51,588 nt of DNA, taken from positions 1 through 51,588 of the forward strand of contig CAJQRM010000031.1 of the NCBI GenBank assembly GCA_905612275.1. The letters are read 5' to 3'. The first letter of the stretch is position 1. Each line of letters starts with the position of its first letter. Of this stretch, positions 9,179-18,573 are shown piece after piece. Both the position numbers and the translations under genes were made by a program. The notes below the pieces were generated by a model, which saw nothing but the letters and a program-made list of their open reading frames with translations, did not search any database and was not told where the DNA came from. Origin of the DNA: an uncultured Candidatus Nitrosopumilus sp. (GTDB lineage: Archaea > Thermoproteota > Nitrososphaeria > Nitrososphaerales > Nitrosopumilaceae).

Positions 9179-9736
9179 CTATTCCATCATTTTTAGAGTA
9201 TCTGATGCTGTGATAATTCCTATGATTTTTGATTTTTTTGATACTAGAATACATTTTGAATATCTTATCAGTGGAACTAAAACATTTGCTGGAGTGTCAT
9301 AATCTACAATTGGTGGAATAATATCCATCGTATCTGATAATTTTGATTTTTTTAACTCTGCTTCCCCTCTATCTGCTAAATGTTTCACAATCCCATCTTC
9401 TGAAACTACTCCTAGCACGCCAGTTGAATCAAAAACTGGAATTTGACTAATTGATAATTGGTGCATTTTTTTAATTGCATCATGTAATGTGTTTGTTGGT
9501 TTTAATTTTATGATGTCCTTACTACAAAAATCCCCAGCTGTATGTGATGATGACTCTCCTTCAAGTTTTGCCAGGTTTTCAAATATTTTTTTTGCAGTTT
9601 CATAACTTGGTTGACTTCTTCCAGATTCTATCTGGTTAATCATTGATGTGCTAACTCCTGTCATTATTGCCAGTTTTTTTTGAGTGATGCCAATTTTTAG
9701 TCTTATTTGTTTTATAGAATCAATTCTTGGAAGCAA
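9179..9736 (-). CDS. HTH (XRE) transcriptional regulator with paired CBS domains
   Basis: 185 residues. Residues 8-60 form an XRE helix-turn-helix with ITQKKLAIMTGVSTSMINQI as turn and recognition helix. Residues 68-185 contain two CBS motifs (ISQIPVFDSTGVLGVVSED and CILVSKKSKIIGIITASD) that usually bind adenosyl ligands. This is a well-known archaeal regulator layout. It lies 37 bases downstream of ppdK on the same strand, so it may sense energy charge for that locus. It starts at TTG. Confidence 0.85.
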   Translation of the reverse strand: MLPRIDSIKQIRLKIGITQKKLAIMTGVSTSMINQIESGRSQPSYETAKKIFENLAKLEGESSSHTAGDFCSKDIIKLKPTNTLHDAIKKMHQLSISQIPVFDSTGVLGVVSEDGIVKHLADRGEAELKKSKLSDTMDIIPPIVDYDTPANVLVPLIRYSKCILVSKKSKIIGIITASDTLKMME

Positions 9737-9773
9737 TTCAATTATGGTTGAATCTTGTTGGTTTTAAAATGTA

Positions 9774-12452
9774 TTATTTTCTCTTCTTTTTTACTTTCTT
9801 TGGTTGCTCAATTGCTGCTTGAGCTGCTGCTACTATTGCAATAGGGATTCTGTGTGGTGATGCGCTAACATAACTAAGTCCTTCTCCATGGCAGAATTTA
9901 ATTGAGCTTGGGTCTCCACCGTGTTCTCCACATATTCCGACTTCCATATTTGCCCTAACTCCACGACCAGCTGTTATTCCCATTTTAATTAAACTGCCTA
10001 CTCCATTAACATCAATTGATTGAAATGGGTTTCTTTCTAGTAGTTCTTTTTCCATATATTCTGGTAAGAATTTACCTTCAACATCTTCTCTACTAAAACT
10101 AAATGTTCCCTGCGTCAAGTCGTTGGTACCGAAACTAAAAAATTCTGCAGTTTTTGCAAGTTCGTTTGCAGTTAATGCTGCCCTAACCACTTCAATCATA
10201 GTTCCAAAGTTTATTTTCAATTTCATTTTATGTTTTGTTTCTGTCTCTTTCTTTATTGTATCATAAATTTTCTTTATGTGGTTTAATTCGGCAATACTAC
10301 TAATCTGTGGTATCATAATTTGTGGATGTGCTTTAACTTTTTTCTTGGTTAACTCTACTAATGCTTCAAATACTGATCTAATTTGCATTTCATAAATTTC
10401 TGGATATGTAATTCCTACTCTAACTCCTCTATGACCCATCATTGGATTAATTTCTGCAAGTTCTCTTGCTCTTTTTAAAACAATTTTTGCTTTATTGACT
10501 TCATTTGTATTTCCTTGTGATTTTAATTTTTGAATTTTTTCAACTAATTCTTCTGGGTTAGGCAAGAATTCGTGTAGTGGTGGATCTAGTAATCTAATTG
10601 TAACTTCATACCCTTCCATTGCTTTTAGAATTTCAATAAAGTCGCTTTTTTGTAATTGACCTAGTTTATTCAAAATCTTGCTTCGCTCTTCAATATTTTC
10701 AGCCATAATCATTTCTACAAATAAATTGATTCTATCACTACCGTTGAACATTCTTTCTGTTCTACATAGTCCAATTCCTTGACCGCCAAACTTTCTTGCT
10801 AGTTTTGCTCCATCTGGAGTATCTGCGTTGGCTCTAATTCCGAGTGTTTTTGTTTTTTGTGCCCATTGCAAAATTTGTTCAAAGTCTTTTGTTACTTTTG
10901 GCTCTACTGTAGGAATTTCTCCGATAAAGACAGTACCTGCACTTCCATCAATAGTAATTGTTTCGCCTTCTTTGATTGTCATTCCGTTTGCAGTTCCTAT
11001 GTTGTTATCGTAATCAATTTCTAATTCTGGACATCCTACTATGCATGGTTTTCCCATACCTCTTGAAACAATTGCTGCATGAGATGATTTTCCTCCTAGA
11101 CTAGTCAAGATGCCTTCTGATGAAAAGAATGCTGGAACGTCTTCTGGTTTTGTTTCTTTTCTTACTAGGATGACCTTCTTTCCTGCATCTCCTAATTCAA
11201 TTGCTTTTTTTACGTTAAATATCACTATTCCACTTGCAGCTCCTGGCGATGCTGCAATTCCTTTTGCTAATTGTTTGAAATCTTTAATTTTGGATTCATC
11301 CATTGTTCTATGTAGCAATGCTTCTAATTGTTGTGCTGGAATTCTTGTAAGTGCCCTATTTTTATCAATTAATTTTTCTTTAACCATATCTACTGATGTT
11401 TTTACTAGTGCTGCTGCACTCATCTTTGCAGTTCTTGTTTGTAACAAGTAAAATTTTCCCTGTTCAATTGTGAATTCAATATCTTGAGGTTCTCTGAAAT
11501 GTTTTTCTAACTTTGCACATGCATTGCTCAATTCTTTGTATGATTTTGGCATATCTTTTTTAAGTAATTCAATACTTTTTCCAGTTCTGGCCCCTGCTAC
11601 TACATCTTCTCCTTGTGCATTGATTAGATATTCTCCTTCTATCTCTTTTTTACCGTTAGAACCATTTCTTGTAAAAACAACTCCTGTTGCACTGTCGTCA
11701 CCCATATTTCCAAATACCATTGTAACAATATTTACTGCAGTTCCATTTGCAATATCTTTTGTAATGTTATTTTTTTCACGATAAACTATTGCTCTTTCTC
11801 CCATCCAACTTTTAAAAACTGCTTCAATTGATAGTACTAATTGCTCATTAGGTGTATCTGGAAATTTTCTTTTTGTATGTTCTTCACATATTTTTTTATA
11901 TTTTGAAACAATTTTCTTTAAAGATTCTACGTTAAGTTTACTATCATCAGTAACACCTTGTTTTTTCTTTGCAGAATTTAAGACATGATTAAATTTTTCA
12001 TCATCTACTCCAAATACCACTTTTCCAAATAATTGAATAAATCTTCTATAGGAATCCCATGAAAATCGTGGATTTTTTGTTTGTTCTGCAAAACCTTCTA
12101 CTGTTTTTTCATTTAATCCTAAATTCAAAATTGTATCCATCATTCCTGGCATTGATACTGCTGCACCTGAACGAACTGATACTAAAAGTGGGTTTTTAGT
12201 TGAATTCCACTTTTTACCTGTCTTTTTTTCCATTTTTGCAATATTTTTCATTACTGCTGGCATGACATCTTTTGGAAGTTTTTTGTTATTATCATAATAC
12301 TTGTTACAAACTTCAGTTGTAATTGTAAATCCTGGTGGTACTGGTAGTTTTAATCTAGTCATTTCACTTAACCCTGCACCTTTTCCACCTAGAAGCATTC
12401 TTTTTTTACTATCTGCTTCTTCAAATGCATAAACTGGTTTGTTTTTTACCAT
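9774..12452 (-). CDS. ppdK: Pyruvate, phosphate dikinase
   Basis: 892 residues, the normal length. The N-terminal ATP-grasp domain begins GGKGAGLSEMTRL and includes SVRSGAAVSMPGMMDT. The swivelling phosphohistidine domain carries GGKSSHAAIVSRGMGKPCIV with the catalytic His near residue 455. The C-terminal TIM barrel has GLCRTERMF, MGHRGVRVGI and GICGEHGGDP. It interconverts pyruvate + ATP + Pi and PEP + AMP + PPi, feeding gluconeogenesis from the thaumarchaeal 3HP/4HB carbon fixation cycle. It sits 27 bases downstream of tpiA and is probably co-transcribed. The C-terminus has a short Lys-rich tail. Confidence 0.97.
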   Translation of the reverse strand: MVKNKPVYAFEEADSKKRMLLGGKGAGLSEMTRLKLPVPPGFTITTEVCNKYYDNNKKLPKDVMPAVMKNIAKMEKKTGKKWNSTKNPLLVSVRSGAAVSMPGMMDTILNLGLNEKTVEGFAEQTKNPRFSWDSYRRFIQLFGKVVFGVDDEKFNHVLNSAKKKQGVTDDSKLNVESLKKIVSKYKKICEEHTKRKFPDTPNEQLVLSIEAVFKSWMGERAIVYREKNNITKDIANGTAVNIVTMVFGNMGDDSATGVVFTRNGSNGKKEIEGEYLINAQGEDVVAGARTGKSIELLKKDMPKSYKELSNACAKLEKHFREPQDIEFTIEQGKFYLLQTRTAKMSAAALVKTSVDMVKEKLIDKNRALTRIPAQQLEALLHRTMDESKIKDFKQLAKGIAASPGAASGIVIFNVKKAIELGDAGKKVILVRKETKPEDVPAFFSSEGILTSLGGKSSHAAIVSRGMGKPCIVGCPELEIDYDNNIGTANGMTIKEGETITIDGSAGTVFIGEIPTVEPKVTKDFEQILQWAQKTKTLGIRANADTPDGAKLARKFGGQGIGLCRTERMFNGSDRINLFVEMIMAENIEERSKILNKLGQLQKSDFIEILKAMEGYEVTIRLLDPPLHEFLPNPEELVEKIQKLKSQGNTNEVNKAKIVLKRARELAEINPMMGHRGVRVGITYPEIYEMQIRSVFEALVELTKKKVKAHPQIMIPQISSIAELNHIKKIYDTIKKETETKHKMKLKINFGTMIEVVRAALTANELAKTAEFFSFGTNDLTQGTFSFSREDVEGKFLPEYMEKELLERNPFQSIDVNGVGSLIKMGITAGRGVRANMEVGICGEHGGDPSSIKFCHGEGLSYVSASPHRIPIAIVAAAQAAIEQPKKVKKKRK

Positions 12453-12479
12453 GTAAAAATTTGTAAATTTTCTGGCTTT

Positions 12480-13136
12480 TTAAACTAATGCCTTGGCAAA
12501 TTCAGAAATTATCTTATTCCAATCTTTTGCCTTAATTATTCCACTTGCAACTAGGATGCCTTTTGATCCTAATTCAATCGCTTTTGCTACATCCTCCCCT
12601 GACACAATCCCTGCACCACAAAGTAATTCTGTTTTATTTTTTGATTTATTGACTATGTCTGCAGCTTTAGCAATTAACTCTGGTTTTTCTTTAGATACTG
12701 TCTTTCCTGACCCAATTAATTCTGGTGGCTCAATTGCAATAAAATCTGGATTAAGTTTAACATATTTTTTAACTTCTGAAATATCTTTTACACATACTAT
12801 TGATAACATTTTTAATTCTTTTAATTTTAAAACCAATTTTTTAATTTCTTTATTTGATATTCTATGTTCGCTGTGGTTGATTAGTGATCCTTTTACTTTA
12901 GATTTTTTTAATAACTCTGGAATAACAAAACCTGTGGTACTTCCAATTTTTGAATCATCTATATGTTGAGCTAAAATTGAAATTGAACTATTTGCAACCA
13001 ATCCAATTAAATGCTGTGGCGGTGATATGGCAATTTTAATTTTATATTTTTTAGATACTTTTTCTGCAATTTTTACAAATTTGATAATTTTATCCCCTGA
13101 TATTTCTTCATAGTTTTTACAATTAATAACAAACAT
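12480..13136 (-). CDS. tpiA: Triosephosphate isomerase
   Basis: 218 residues, the compact archaeal size. NCKNY at residues 5-9 holds the catalytic Asn/Lys. LINHSEHRISNKEI carries the catalytic His, IAIEPPELIG the catalytic Glu loop, and the GAGI...LVASGIIKAKDW end binds phosphate. It interconverts dihydroxyacetone phosphate and glyceraldehyde 3-phosphate. It is first in a probable operon with ppdK, pointing to gluconeogenic flux. Confidence 0.95.
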   Translation of the reverse strand: MFVINCKNYEEISGDKIIKFVKIAEKVSKKYKIKIAISPPQHLIGLVANSSISILAQHIDDSKIGSTTGFVIPELLKKSKVKGSLINHSEHRISNKEIKKLVLKLKELKMLSIVCVKDISEVKKYVKLNPDFIAIEPPELIGSGKTVSKEKPELIAKAADIVNKSKNKTELLCGAGIVSGEDVAKAIELGSKGILVASGIIKAKDWNKIISEFAKALV

Positions 13137-13180
13137 CTTTGTTTGGATTTTTTTATATCGTATTTAATTCTTGGTTGAAT

Positions 13181-13465
13181 TTATTGTACATTAACTGTAT
13201 TTTGATATCTTCTTTTCATTGCTGAAACAACAATCATCAAAATAAGGCCTGCTACGTTCGTGCCTACGATAAATACATCTGATACAATTGCTCCATAAAT
13301 TAGCCATAATATTGATCCAGCTGCGATAAATATCATTAAAAATTTAGAAATATCCTTCATACTTTTGGTTTTGTAGCCTTTGTAGATCTGCTCAACCCAT
13401 CCAGTGAGAATTAAAATTCCTGCAGATACTCCCAGAATTGTTAATAGTGCTCCGTCAACCTCCAT
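13181..13465 (-). CDS. SemiSWEET/PQ-loop family membrane protein
   Basis: 94 residues from ATG 13465. Three hydrophobic helices (about 4-25, 37-57, 62-84) surround the motif GWVEQIYKGYKTKSMKDIS, the PQ-loop-like turn of SemiSWEET sugar transporters. A longer frame starting at 13519 would overlap the polB end by 47 bases, so the shorter start, seven bases after the polB stop, is preferred. SemiSWEETs work as dimers moving small sugars by facilitated diffusion; the archaeal substrate is unknown. Confidence 0.75.
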   Translation of the reverse strand: MEVDGALLTILGVSAGILILTGWVEQIYKGYKTKSMKDISKFLMIFIAAGSILWLIYGAIVSDVFIVGTNVAGLILMIVVSAMKRRYQNTVNVQ

Positions 13466-13472
13466 TATTTCA

Positions 13473-16028
13473 TTAACTCCAAAAGAATTCGTCCAATCCT
13501 GTTTGTTTTGGTTTTCCAAGCATTACATCAAAATCTAAATCCATTGATGATGTTATTTGCTCTAATGTTGATTCTAAAAATTCCATGTATTTTTTGGAAT
13601 CAATTTCTTCTTTTTTTGCTAATTCAACTGGTTTTACTCCTGGCTTGTTTAGTATCTTAATGAATGAAATTTTGTCTCCTTTTTTTATTTCTCTCATTCC
13701 CTCTAATTGTTTTGCTGCCCTGATGTGCTGTGGTATTGTTTTTGTATATTCTGATGGTGCTTTACTTAACATCACATTAAATGTTAAATCTTCTAAAGGA
13801 ATTTCTTTTGCTTCTAATTTTTTACCACATGCTGAAATTTTTTCAGAAATTTGTTTTTTTGCTTTTACAAAATCTTCCATTGTTTGAACTTCAGATAGAA
13901 CATCTACTAATTCAAAAAATAATTTTTTAATAAATGCAGGAGTGTGAGATTTTTTTCCAGTAAGGCCTTTTACATCTACTTTTCCAGAATTTGTTACTCC
14001 CAAATAATTTTTCTTTCTATTACTTAGTACACAATATCTGTATGTCTTGTCAATTTCTAAATCTACACCGTGATCAATTTTAGCTTGTTCAATTACTTTT
14101 TGAATTTGTTCTTGTGTAGGATTTTTAATAAATAATGAATCTGTATCTCCATATAGAACTTCAATATCTATGTCTTCACACTTTTTGATTGTTTCTAAAA
14201 TTGTGTGTCTGCCCACTGCAGTTGTTGCTTCTGCTACTGGGAGAAAATATAGTGGAAATATCTCTGCACCCATTACGCCATAACTAGCATTCAAAATTAC
14301 CTTAAGTGCCTGACTGACAACTGTGTATTGTTCTCTTTGTTCGTCAGTTAACGTCTCTTTTTTAGAGAGACTTTTGTAATAATTTACTCTCAAGTCTCGT
14401 AATGATCCGATGATTAATGCAGTTAATCCATTTTTTTTAGAACATGCCCAATGATTTGTTTGAGGAATTGTATTTTTTTTACATTCTTCATGAGAACATC
14501 TAACTGTTTCATAAGATAAATTTCTAACTTTAATTATGCTTGGATATAGACTTGCAAAATCCATTACAACTACATTAAAATGAATTCCTTGTTTTGGTTC
14601 AATAACTAAACCGCCTCGATATTTTTTATCTTTAATCACTGCATCAGACATAACTCCTTCTGATCTTTTTTGCAATTCTTCTCTTTTTGGGATGAGTGCA
14701 TTTCTTTTTCTATGTTCATAATACATCAAACTTCTAATCCATTGAGATACTCCTACTCTTGCAATATCATCAATTGGCATTCTTCCAATTCTTGCAATAA
14801 TTACAAGTAAATTCATCAATAAGTCGCTGTTGAAACTTGTAAGTTCATAAGTTAATTGTGCATCATTGTAACAATAATTTGCAGTTTGGTAAAGTGATAA
14901 CTTGTCAAACTCTAAACCATAATCAATTTTTTCTTTTCCTAACAGTGCTTTTGATACACTGTTTAAAGAAAAATCTGTATATGATTGACTGAATGCATAT
15001 ATTTGAAATGAGCGATTTGATAATGTTCTATACAAATCAATGTGAACTCCATGTTTTAGAGTGGCAGAATCTCTCATCATGTATAACGGATTATCTTGAT
15101 TTGAAATTCCTAATCGTTCTGCTCTATTATACAAATATGGTAAATCAAATTCATCCCCATTGTATGTGAGTACAAATGGAAATTCTTCAATTATTTTGAA
15201 TGCATCTGCAATCATTTCTTTTTCTTTATCTAAATCATAGAAAGTGACTTTGATATTTTCATTTAATTCGTTATGCCCCTTCTCAGTCCCTTCTGTTTTG
15301 AGCACAAAAATTTGATCAAAATCATCAGTCCCTTTCAGTCCTATTGCAGTAATTCTTTTTTCAGCAAGTTTGGGATCTGGGAATCTCCCTGGATCAAATT
15401 CAACTTCAATATCTACACTTAATCTTTTTATTTTTGGAATTGGTTGATTAAGTAAATCTGCCCACTCTGAAATAAATTCTTTAAACTCTTCTGCATCTAT
15501 CATGCTTTTGCTATCTACTTTATCCCACAACAAACTCTTTAGTGCAAGTTTAACTTCATCTGAGATTTCCATGTTGTGTGGTTTGAGTAAACCATCTGTT
15601 ATTTCATAATATTTTCCAACAATTAATTTTCTATCATACAAGTATGTTTCATAATATTTGATATCTGATTCCCATGTTTCAATTTGATTTTTTATACTAT
15701 CTCCATAATTTCCTCCAATTGAAAGTGGATTGTCTACTGTTATCTTTGATACCTCAATTTCTTTATCTTCGATTAAATCATATTTCTTAACTGTCTTAAT
15801 TTCTAAAACATCTTCTCTCTCCTGCAAAAAATCTAATTCGTCTGGAGATAATTTTGAGTAACAATATGGTTTGTGCCCTATTTCATCTTTCCATAAAAAT
15901 AATTTTTGTGCTGTCGGTTCATAAAATTTTAGAACCGCTGATTTACTTACCCCGTCATATGTTGCAGATACTAACATGGATGGAAGCATTGTTTCTATTT
16001 TTTCTACTTGTGCTACTTTGACTTGCAT
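13473..16028 (-). CDS. polB: Replicative family B DNA polymerase
   Basis: 851 residues. The 3'-5' exonuclease motifs are intact: Exo I DIE at 206-208, Exo II YNGDEFDLPYL at about 289-299, Exo III YCYNDAQLTYE near 385-395. Polymerase motif A is DFASLYPSI (490-498), motif B KVILNASYGVMG (576-587) and motif C YGDTDS (626-631). The C-terminus QTGLDEFF is a PCNA-interacting PIP box. In thaumarchaea PolB works beside the two-subunit PolD. It follows the dCMP deaminase gene by four bases, linking it to nucleotide supply. Confidence 0.97.
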   Translation of the reverse strand: MQVKVAQVEKIETMLPSMLVSATYDGVSKSAVLKFYEPTAQKLFLWKDEIGHKPYCYSKLSPDELDFLQEREDVLEIKTVKKYDLIEDKEIEVSKITVDNPLSIGGNYGDSIKNQIETWESDIKYYETYLYDRKLIVGKYYEITDGLLKPHNMEISDEVKLALKSLLWDKVDSKSMIDAEEFKEFISEWADLLNQPIPKIKRLSVDIEVEFDPGRFPDPKLAEKRITAIGLKGTDDFDQIFVLKTEGTEKGHNELNENIKVTFYDLDKEKEMIADAFKIIEEFPFVLTYNGDEFDLPYLYNRAERLGISNQDNPLYMMRDSATLKHGVHIDLYRTLSNRSFQIYAFSQSYTDFSLNSVSKALLGKEKIDYGLEFDKLSLYQTANYCYNDAQLTYELTSFNSDLLMNLLVIIARIGRMPIDDIARVGVSQWIRSLMYYEHRKRNALIPKREELQKRSEGVMSDAVIKDKKYRGGLVIEPKQGIHFNVVVMDFASLYPSIIKVRNLSYETVRCSHEECKKNTIPQTNHWACSKKNGLTALIIGSLRDLRVNYYKSLSKKETLTDEQREQYTVVSQALKVILNASYGVMGAEIFPLYFLPVAEATTAVGRHTILETIKKCEDIDIEVLYGDTDSLFIKNPTQEQIQKVIEQAKIDHGVDLEIDKTYRYCVLSNRKKNYLGVTNSGKVDVKGLTGKKSHTPAFIKKLFFELVDVLSEVQTMEDFVKAKKQISEKISACGKKLEAKEIPLEDLTFNVMLSKAPSEYTKTIPQHIRAAKQLEGMREIKKGDKISFIKILNKPGVKPVELAKKEEIDSKKYMEFLESTLEQITSSMDLDFDVMLGKPKQTGLDEFFWS

Positions 16029-16032
16029 TTTC

Positions 16033-16560
16033 TTACACAGAATTCTCGTATTTACTAACTAACTCTTTTGCCCATTTTACAATTTTATTTTTATCTAAAT
16101 GAACTACTTCTACACCTGCATCATTTAGTAAACCATAATCTGTTTCAGGATATTTATCAAGACAAACAAATTTTTTTATTCCAATTGTTATTGCCATTTT
16201 TGTACATTCTAGGCATGGCACAAAGGTTGTGTATAGTATAGCTCCTGCTGTACCTGCCTCAATTCCTAAAATTGCACAGTGCATGATTGCATTTGCTTCG
16301 GCATGATTACACAGACATCTATCTAGTGAAGCACCTGATTTGATTTTTCCTTCCATTCTAAGTTGACATCTTTTACATCCTCCTTCAAAACAATTTTTGA
16401 TTCCAGGCGGTGTTCCGTTATACCCTGTTGCTAATTGTCTGTGGTTTCTAACAATTACTGCTCCCACTTGTCTGGTCATACAATTTGAACGTAATTTTGC
16501 CAATTCTGCTTGTAACATAAAATATTCATCCCAATCTGGCCTCTCAAAAGAATCACTCAT
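16033..16560 (-). CDS. dCMP deaminase family zinc enzyme
   Basis: About 175 residues. The zinc site HAEANAI provides His and catalytic Glu, and PCLEC the two Cys ligands. The N-terminal DWDEYFMLQAELAKLRSNC and VGAVIVRNHRQLATGYNGTP match ComEB-type deoxycytidylate deaminases. The extra CFEGGCKRC segment is a second metal-binding site common in this family. It would turn dCMP into dUMP for thymidylate synthesis. An alternative ATG at 16584 adds eight residues. It leads a probable operon with polB. Confidence 0.88.
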   Translation of the reverse strand: MSDSFERPDWDEYFMLQAELAKLRSNCMTRQVGAVIVRNHRQLATGYNGTPPGIKNCFEGGCKRCQLRMEGKIKSGASLDRCLCNHAEANAIMHCAILGIEAGTAGAILYTTFVPCLECTKMAITIGIKKFVCLDKYPETDYGLLNDAGVEVVHLDKNKIVKWAKELVSKYENSV

Positions 16561-16685
16561 ACGAATTATGTCTAATTGTACCATATATGGATCTCGTTAA
16601 TTATGATTTATTTGCGATCATAATTTATTTTAAAATTTATTCTATTCCTCACCTTTAAATTCAAATTAAAATATCAAATAACGAA

Positions 16686-17240
16686 ATGAAACTTAACACA
16701 TTTTTCATCATTACAATGGTTTCTATATTTGCTGTTTCTGCAATAGGTCAATCTGCTTTTGGGTATGGCGGTCCTCCTGAAAATAATTCTGCAAATAACT
16801 ACACTGTAGAAATTACATCTAACCAAGAATCATATGCTCTTGGAGAATCTGTAATATTTACTGGTTCTGTAAATAAATATGATGAAGACCGCTCTTTACG
16901 AATTTCTGTTTTTGATTCTAGTAAAAATTTAATCATAACTAAAAAAACACCTGTTGATACTTATGGTAAATTCTCTTACACTGTAGAATTAAATGAAAAA
17001 TTCTCTGATGGAAAATATATTGTTAAATCTCAATACGGAAATTCTAAATCCACTGTAGACATATCCTCTTTTATGATTAATGCTGGAAATACTCCAACAA
17101 TGGCATCAAATACGTCTGAAATTCCTGTTTGGATTAAAAATAATGCTGGCTGGTGGGCTGATGGCTCCATAGATGACAATTCATTTGTACAAGGAATTCA
17201 ATTCTTAGTGCAAGAAGGATTTATGAAAATTACAAATTAA
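16686..17240 (+). CDS. Exported protein with C-terminal WIKNNAGWWA domain
   Basis: 184 residues. The N-terminus (about 1-26) is a signal peptide ending QSAFG. Residues 40-130 look like an immunoglobulin-like or macroglobulin-like beta domain (YALGESVIFTGSVNKYD, SFSYTVEL-type strands). The last 40 residues are the thaumarchaeal module IPVWIKNNAGWWADGSIDD...VQGIQFLVQEGFMKI, which recurs twice in the exported protein at 29764-30675. Its function is unknown and a role at the cell surface is inferred. There is no C-terminal membrane anchor. Confidence 0.7.
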   Translation: MKLNTFFIITMVSIFAVSAIGQSAFGYGGPPENNSANNYTVEITSNQESYALGESVIFTGSVNKYDEDRSLRISVFDSSKNLIITKKTPVDTYGKFSYTVELNEKFSDGKYIVKSQYGNSKSTVDISSFMINAGNTPTMASNTSEIPVWIKNNAGWWADGSIDDNSFVQGIQFLVQEGFMKITN

Positions 17241-17248
17241 TTTAATTT

Positions 17249-17458
17249 TTAAAATTTCTTTTTTGACAGTTTCTTTCGAATTTTCATACCCATTCCAAAT
17301 GATATGATCATTCCAGTTATAGAAAGTATTGTCAGTGAATTAATATCCACTGTCGATGGTGTTTCAGAAATTAAAGGAATGAATAATGAAAATGTAAACA
17401 TTATTCCACTAAGATAACTAATGTTTTTTAGAATTGGTAATTTATATGGAATTGGCAT
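17249..17458 (-). CDS. Small two-helix membrane protein
   Basis: 69 residues from ATG 17458 (TTG 17470 is an alternative). It has two hydrophobic segments (about 12-32 and 42-60) and a basic C-terminus KIRKKLSKKKF, so the tail is probably cytoplasmic. No family recognised. It ends eight bases from the convergent exported protein. Confidence 0.5.
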   Translation of the reverse strand: MPIPYKLPILKNISYLSGIMFTFSLFIPLISETPSTVDINSLTILSITGMIISFGMGMKIRKKLSKKKF

Positions 17459-17503
17459 GTTTACAATCAATTAATTTATACTTTAAAAATTAATACATGA
17501 TTT

Positions 17504-17656
17504 ATGAAAACTGAAAAAGAAATTGAAGAATTTCGAAAAGATATTGAGCAACGATTGATTGATGTTTCTAATTTACCTGATCCAATGGGTGCTATGAAAT
17601 ATTATCAAGGTGCACTACGTACACTTGAATGGGTAACTACTGGACAAGATATTTGA
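17504..17656 (+). CDS. Small acidic helical protein, 50 aa
   Basis: An ATG frame of 50 codons: a charged helix KEIEEFRKDIEQRL, then VSNLPDPMGAMKYYQGALRTLEWVTT. Balanced amino acid composition and tight packing against the convergent gene at 17660 favour a true gene. Function unknown. Confidence 0.5.
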   Translation: MKTEKEIEEFRKDIEQRLIDVSNLPDPMGAMKYYQGALRTLEWVTTGQDI

Positions 17657-17659
17657 GTA

Positions 17660-17854
17660 TTATTTTTGAATAATTCTAAGAACTATTCCAATTATCAAGA
17701 AAATAATCATAAAGTATGATGACATTACTGTCCATTGAGTAATTGCACCTAATTCTAAATCATTTAATGCTAAAATGGAGAATACTATTGCAAATATTAT
17801 TCCAATTAGTAACATAATATTTTTGATTATGTTTTTTTTATTTAGAATGCCCAT
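17660..17854 (-). CDS. Small two-helix membrane protein, 64 aa
   Basis: Two hydrophobic helices (about 10-30 and 40-61) with a Lys-rich N-terminus that should stay cytoplasmic. No family recognised. It lies among several other tiny proteins (17.2-18.4 kb), a stretch that otherwise holds no enzyme. Confidence 0.5.
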   Translation of the reverse strand: MGILNKKNIIKNIMLLIGIIFAIVFSILALNDLELGAITQWTVMSSYFMIIFLIIGIVLRIIQK

Positions 17855-17895
17855 GATATTTGTCTAGACTTAAATTATTTATTCCAATGTATTTT

Positions 17896-18132
17896 CTAAT
17901 TTACGCCACCACGTCTTTTAATTTCAGGTGTTTCTTCTGCAGTTACATCATTATTAAAATTCTCTAATTTCAATCTGTTTTCTTCAATTTCTTTTTCTGT
18001 CCACTCACGAATAAATTCATCTTTAATATTTACAAAATTTTTACATTTTTCACAAAGCCATAATGCATCTCTTTCCCCTGGAAATGCAATAGGAAATCTT
18101 CTTCCATTACATTCTTTACATAATAATGGCAT
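17896..18132 (-). CDS. Small zinc-ribbon protein, 78 aa
   Basis: CKEC at residues 5-8 and CEKC at about 27-30 form a likely four-Cys zinc ribbon. An acidic helix (about 40-60, WTEKEIEENRLKLENFN) and a disordered tail follow. Such short ribbon proteins are common in thaumarchaea and may be transcription or translation accessory factors; no function is assigned. Confidence 0.6.
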   Translation of the reverse strand: MPLLCKECNGRRFPIAFPGERDALWLCEKCKNFVNIKDEFIREWTEKEIEENRLKLENFNNDVTAEETPEIKRRGGVN

Positions 18133-18230
18133 AATTTTATCTATTTACACTTCTATTTGTATTCACATATTTTGTTTAATTTTTTTAATTTATTCCAAAA
18201 CTTAATGAATTGAATAATCATTTGTTTGAT

Positions 18231-18341
18231 ATGGATAAATTTTGGAGCAAGTATACTGATTCTGTATTTTCTGGTAAAAGTATGATTCTTCTTGTAATTG
18301 GTGGATTGATTGTTGGTGGAATTTTAGCCTTTTTAAAATAA
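18231..18341 (+). CDS. Single-helix membrane peptide, 36 aa
   Basis: An ATG frame: an N-terminal amphipathic part DKFWSKYTDSVFSGKS, then one membrane helix with glycine spacing MILLVIGGLIVGGILAFLK. It is like other single-span small proteins. Support is composition and position only. Confidence 0.4.
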   Translation: MDKFWSKYTDSVFSGKSMILLVIGGLIVGGILAFLK

Positions 18342-18354
18342 TTTATTTCAATTA

Positions 18355-18429
18355 CTATTTTGTCATTGTTAGTAGAATTGCACCTATTATGATTATACAT
18401 ATTCCTAAAATGAGACCCCTGGAAATCAT
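18355..18429 (-). CDS. Possible 24-aa single-helix membrane peptide
   Basis: An ATG frame of 24 codons, almost entirely one hydrophobic helix (GLILGICIIIIGAILL) with a basic N-terminal residue. It converges with the preceding membrane peptide. It is too short for firm support and may be chance. Confidence 0.25.
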   Translation of the reverse strand: MISRGLILGICIIIIGAILLTMTK

Positions 18430-18573
18430 AATTGTTTTACCTGAATAAATTATCTAAATCTATCTTAATCATAATTATTGTATTGGTCACAAATTTTGTG
18501 CCTGAAATCTTTTTTCTCTAATATTGATCAAGATGTAGTATTTTACACATGGAAAGCATAAAATTCCTAAATT

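Noticed and set aside
10828-11784. Three plus-strand frames of 61-113 codons opposite ppdK
   Set aside because: They are antisense shadows of a highly conserved gene, with low-complexity Ser/Ile composition and no motifs.
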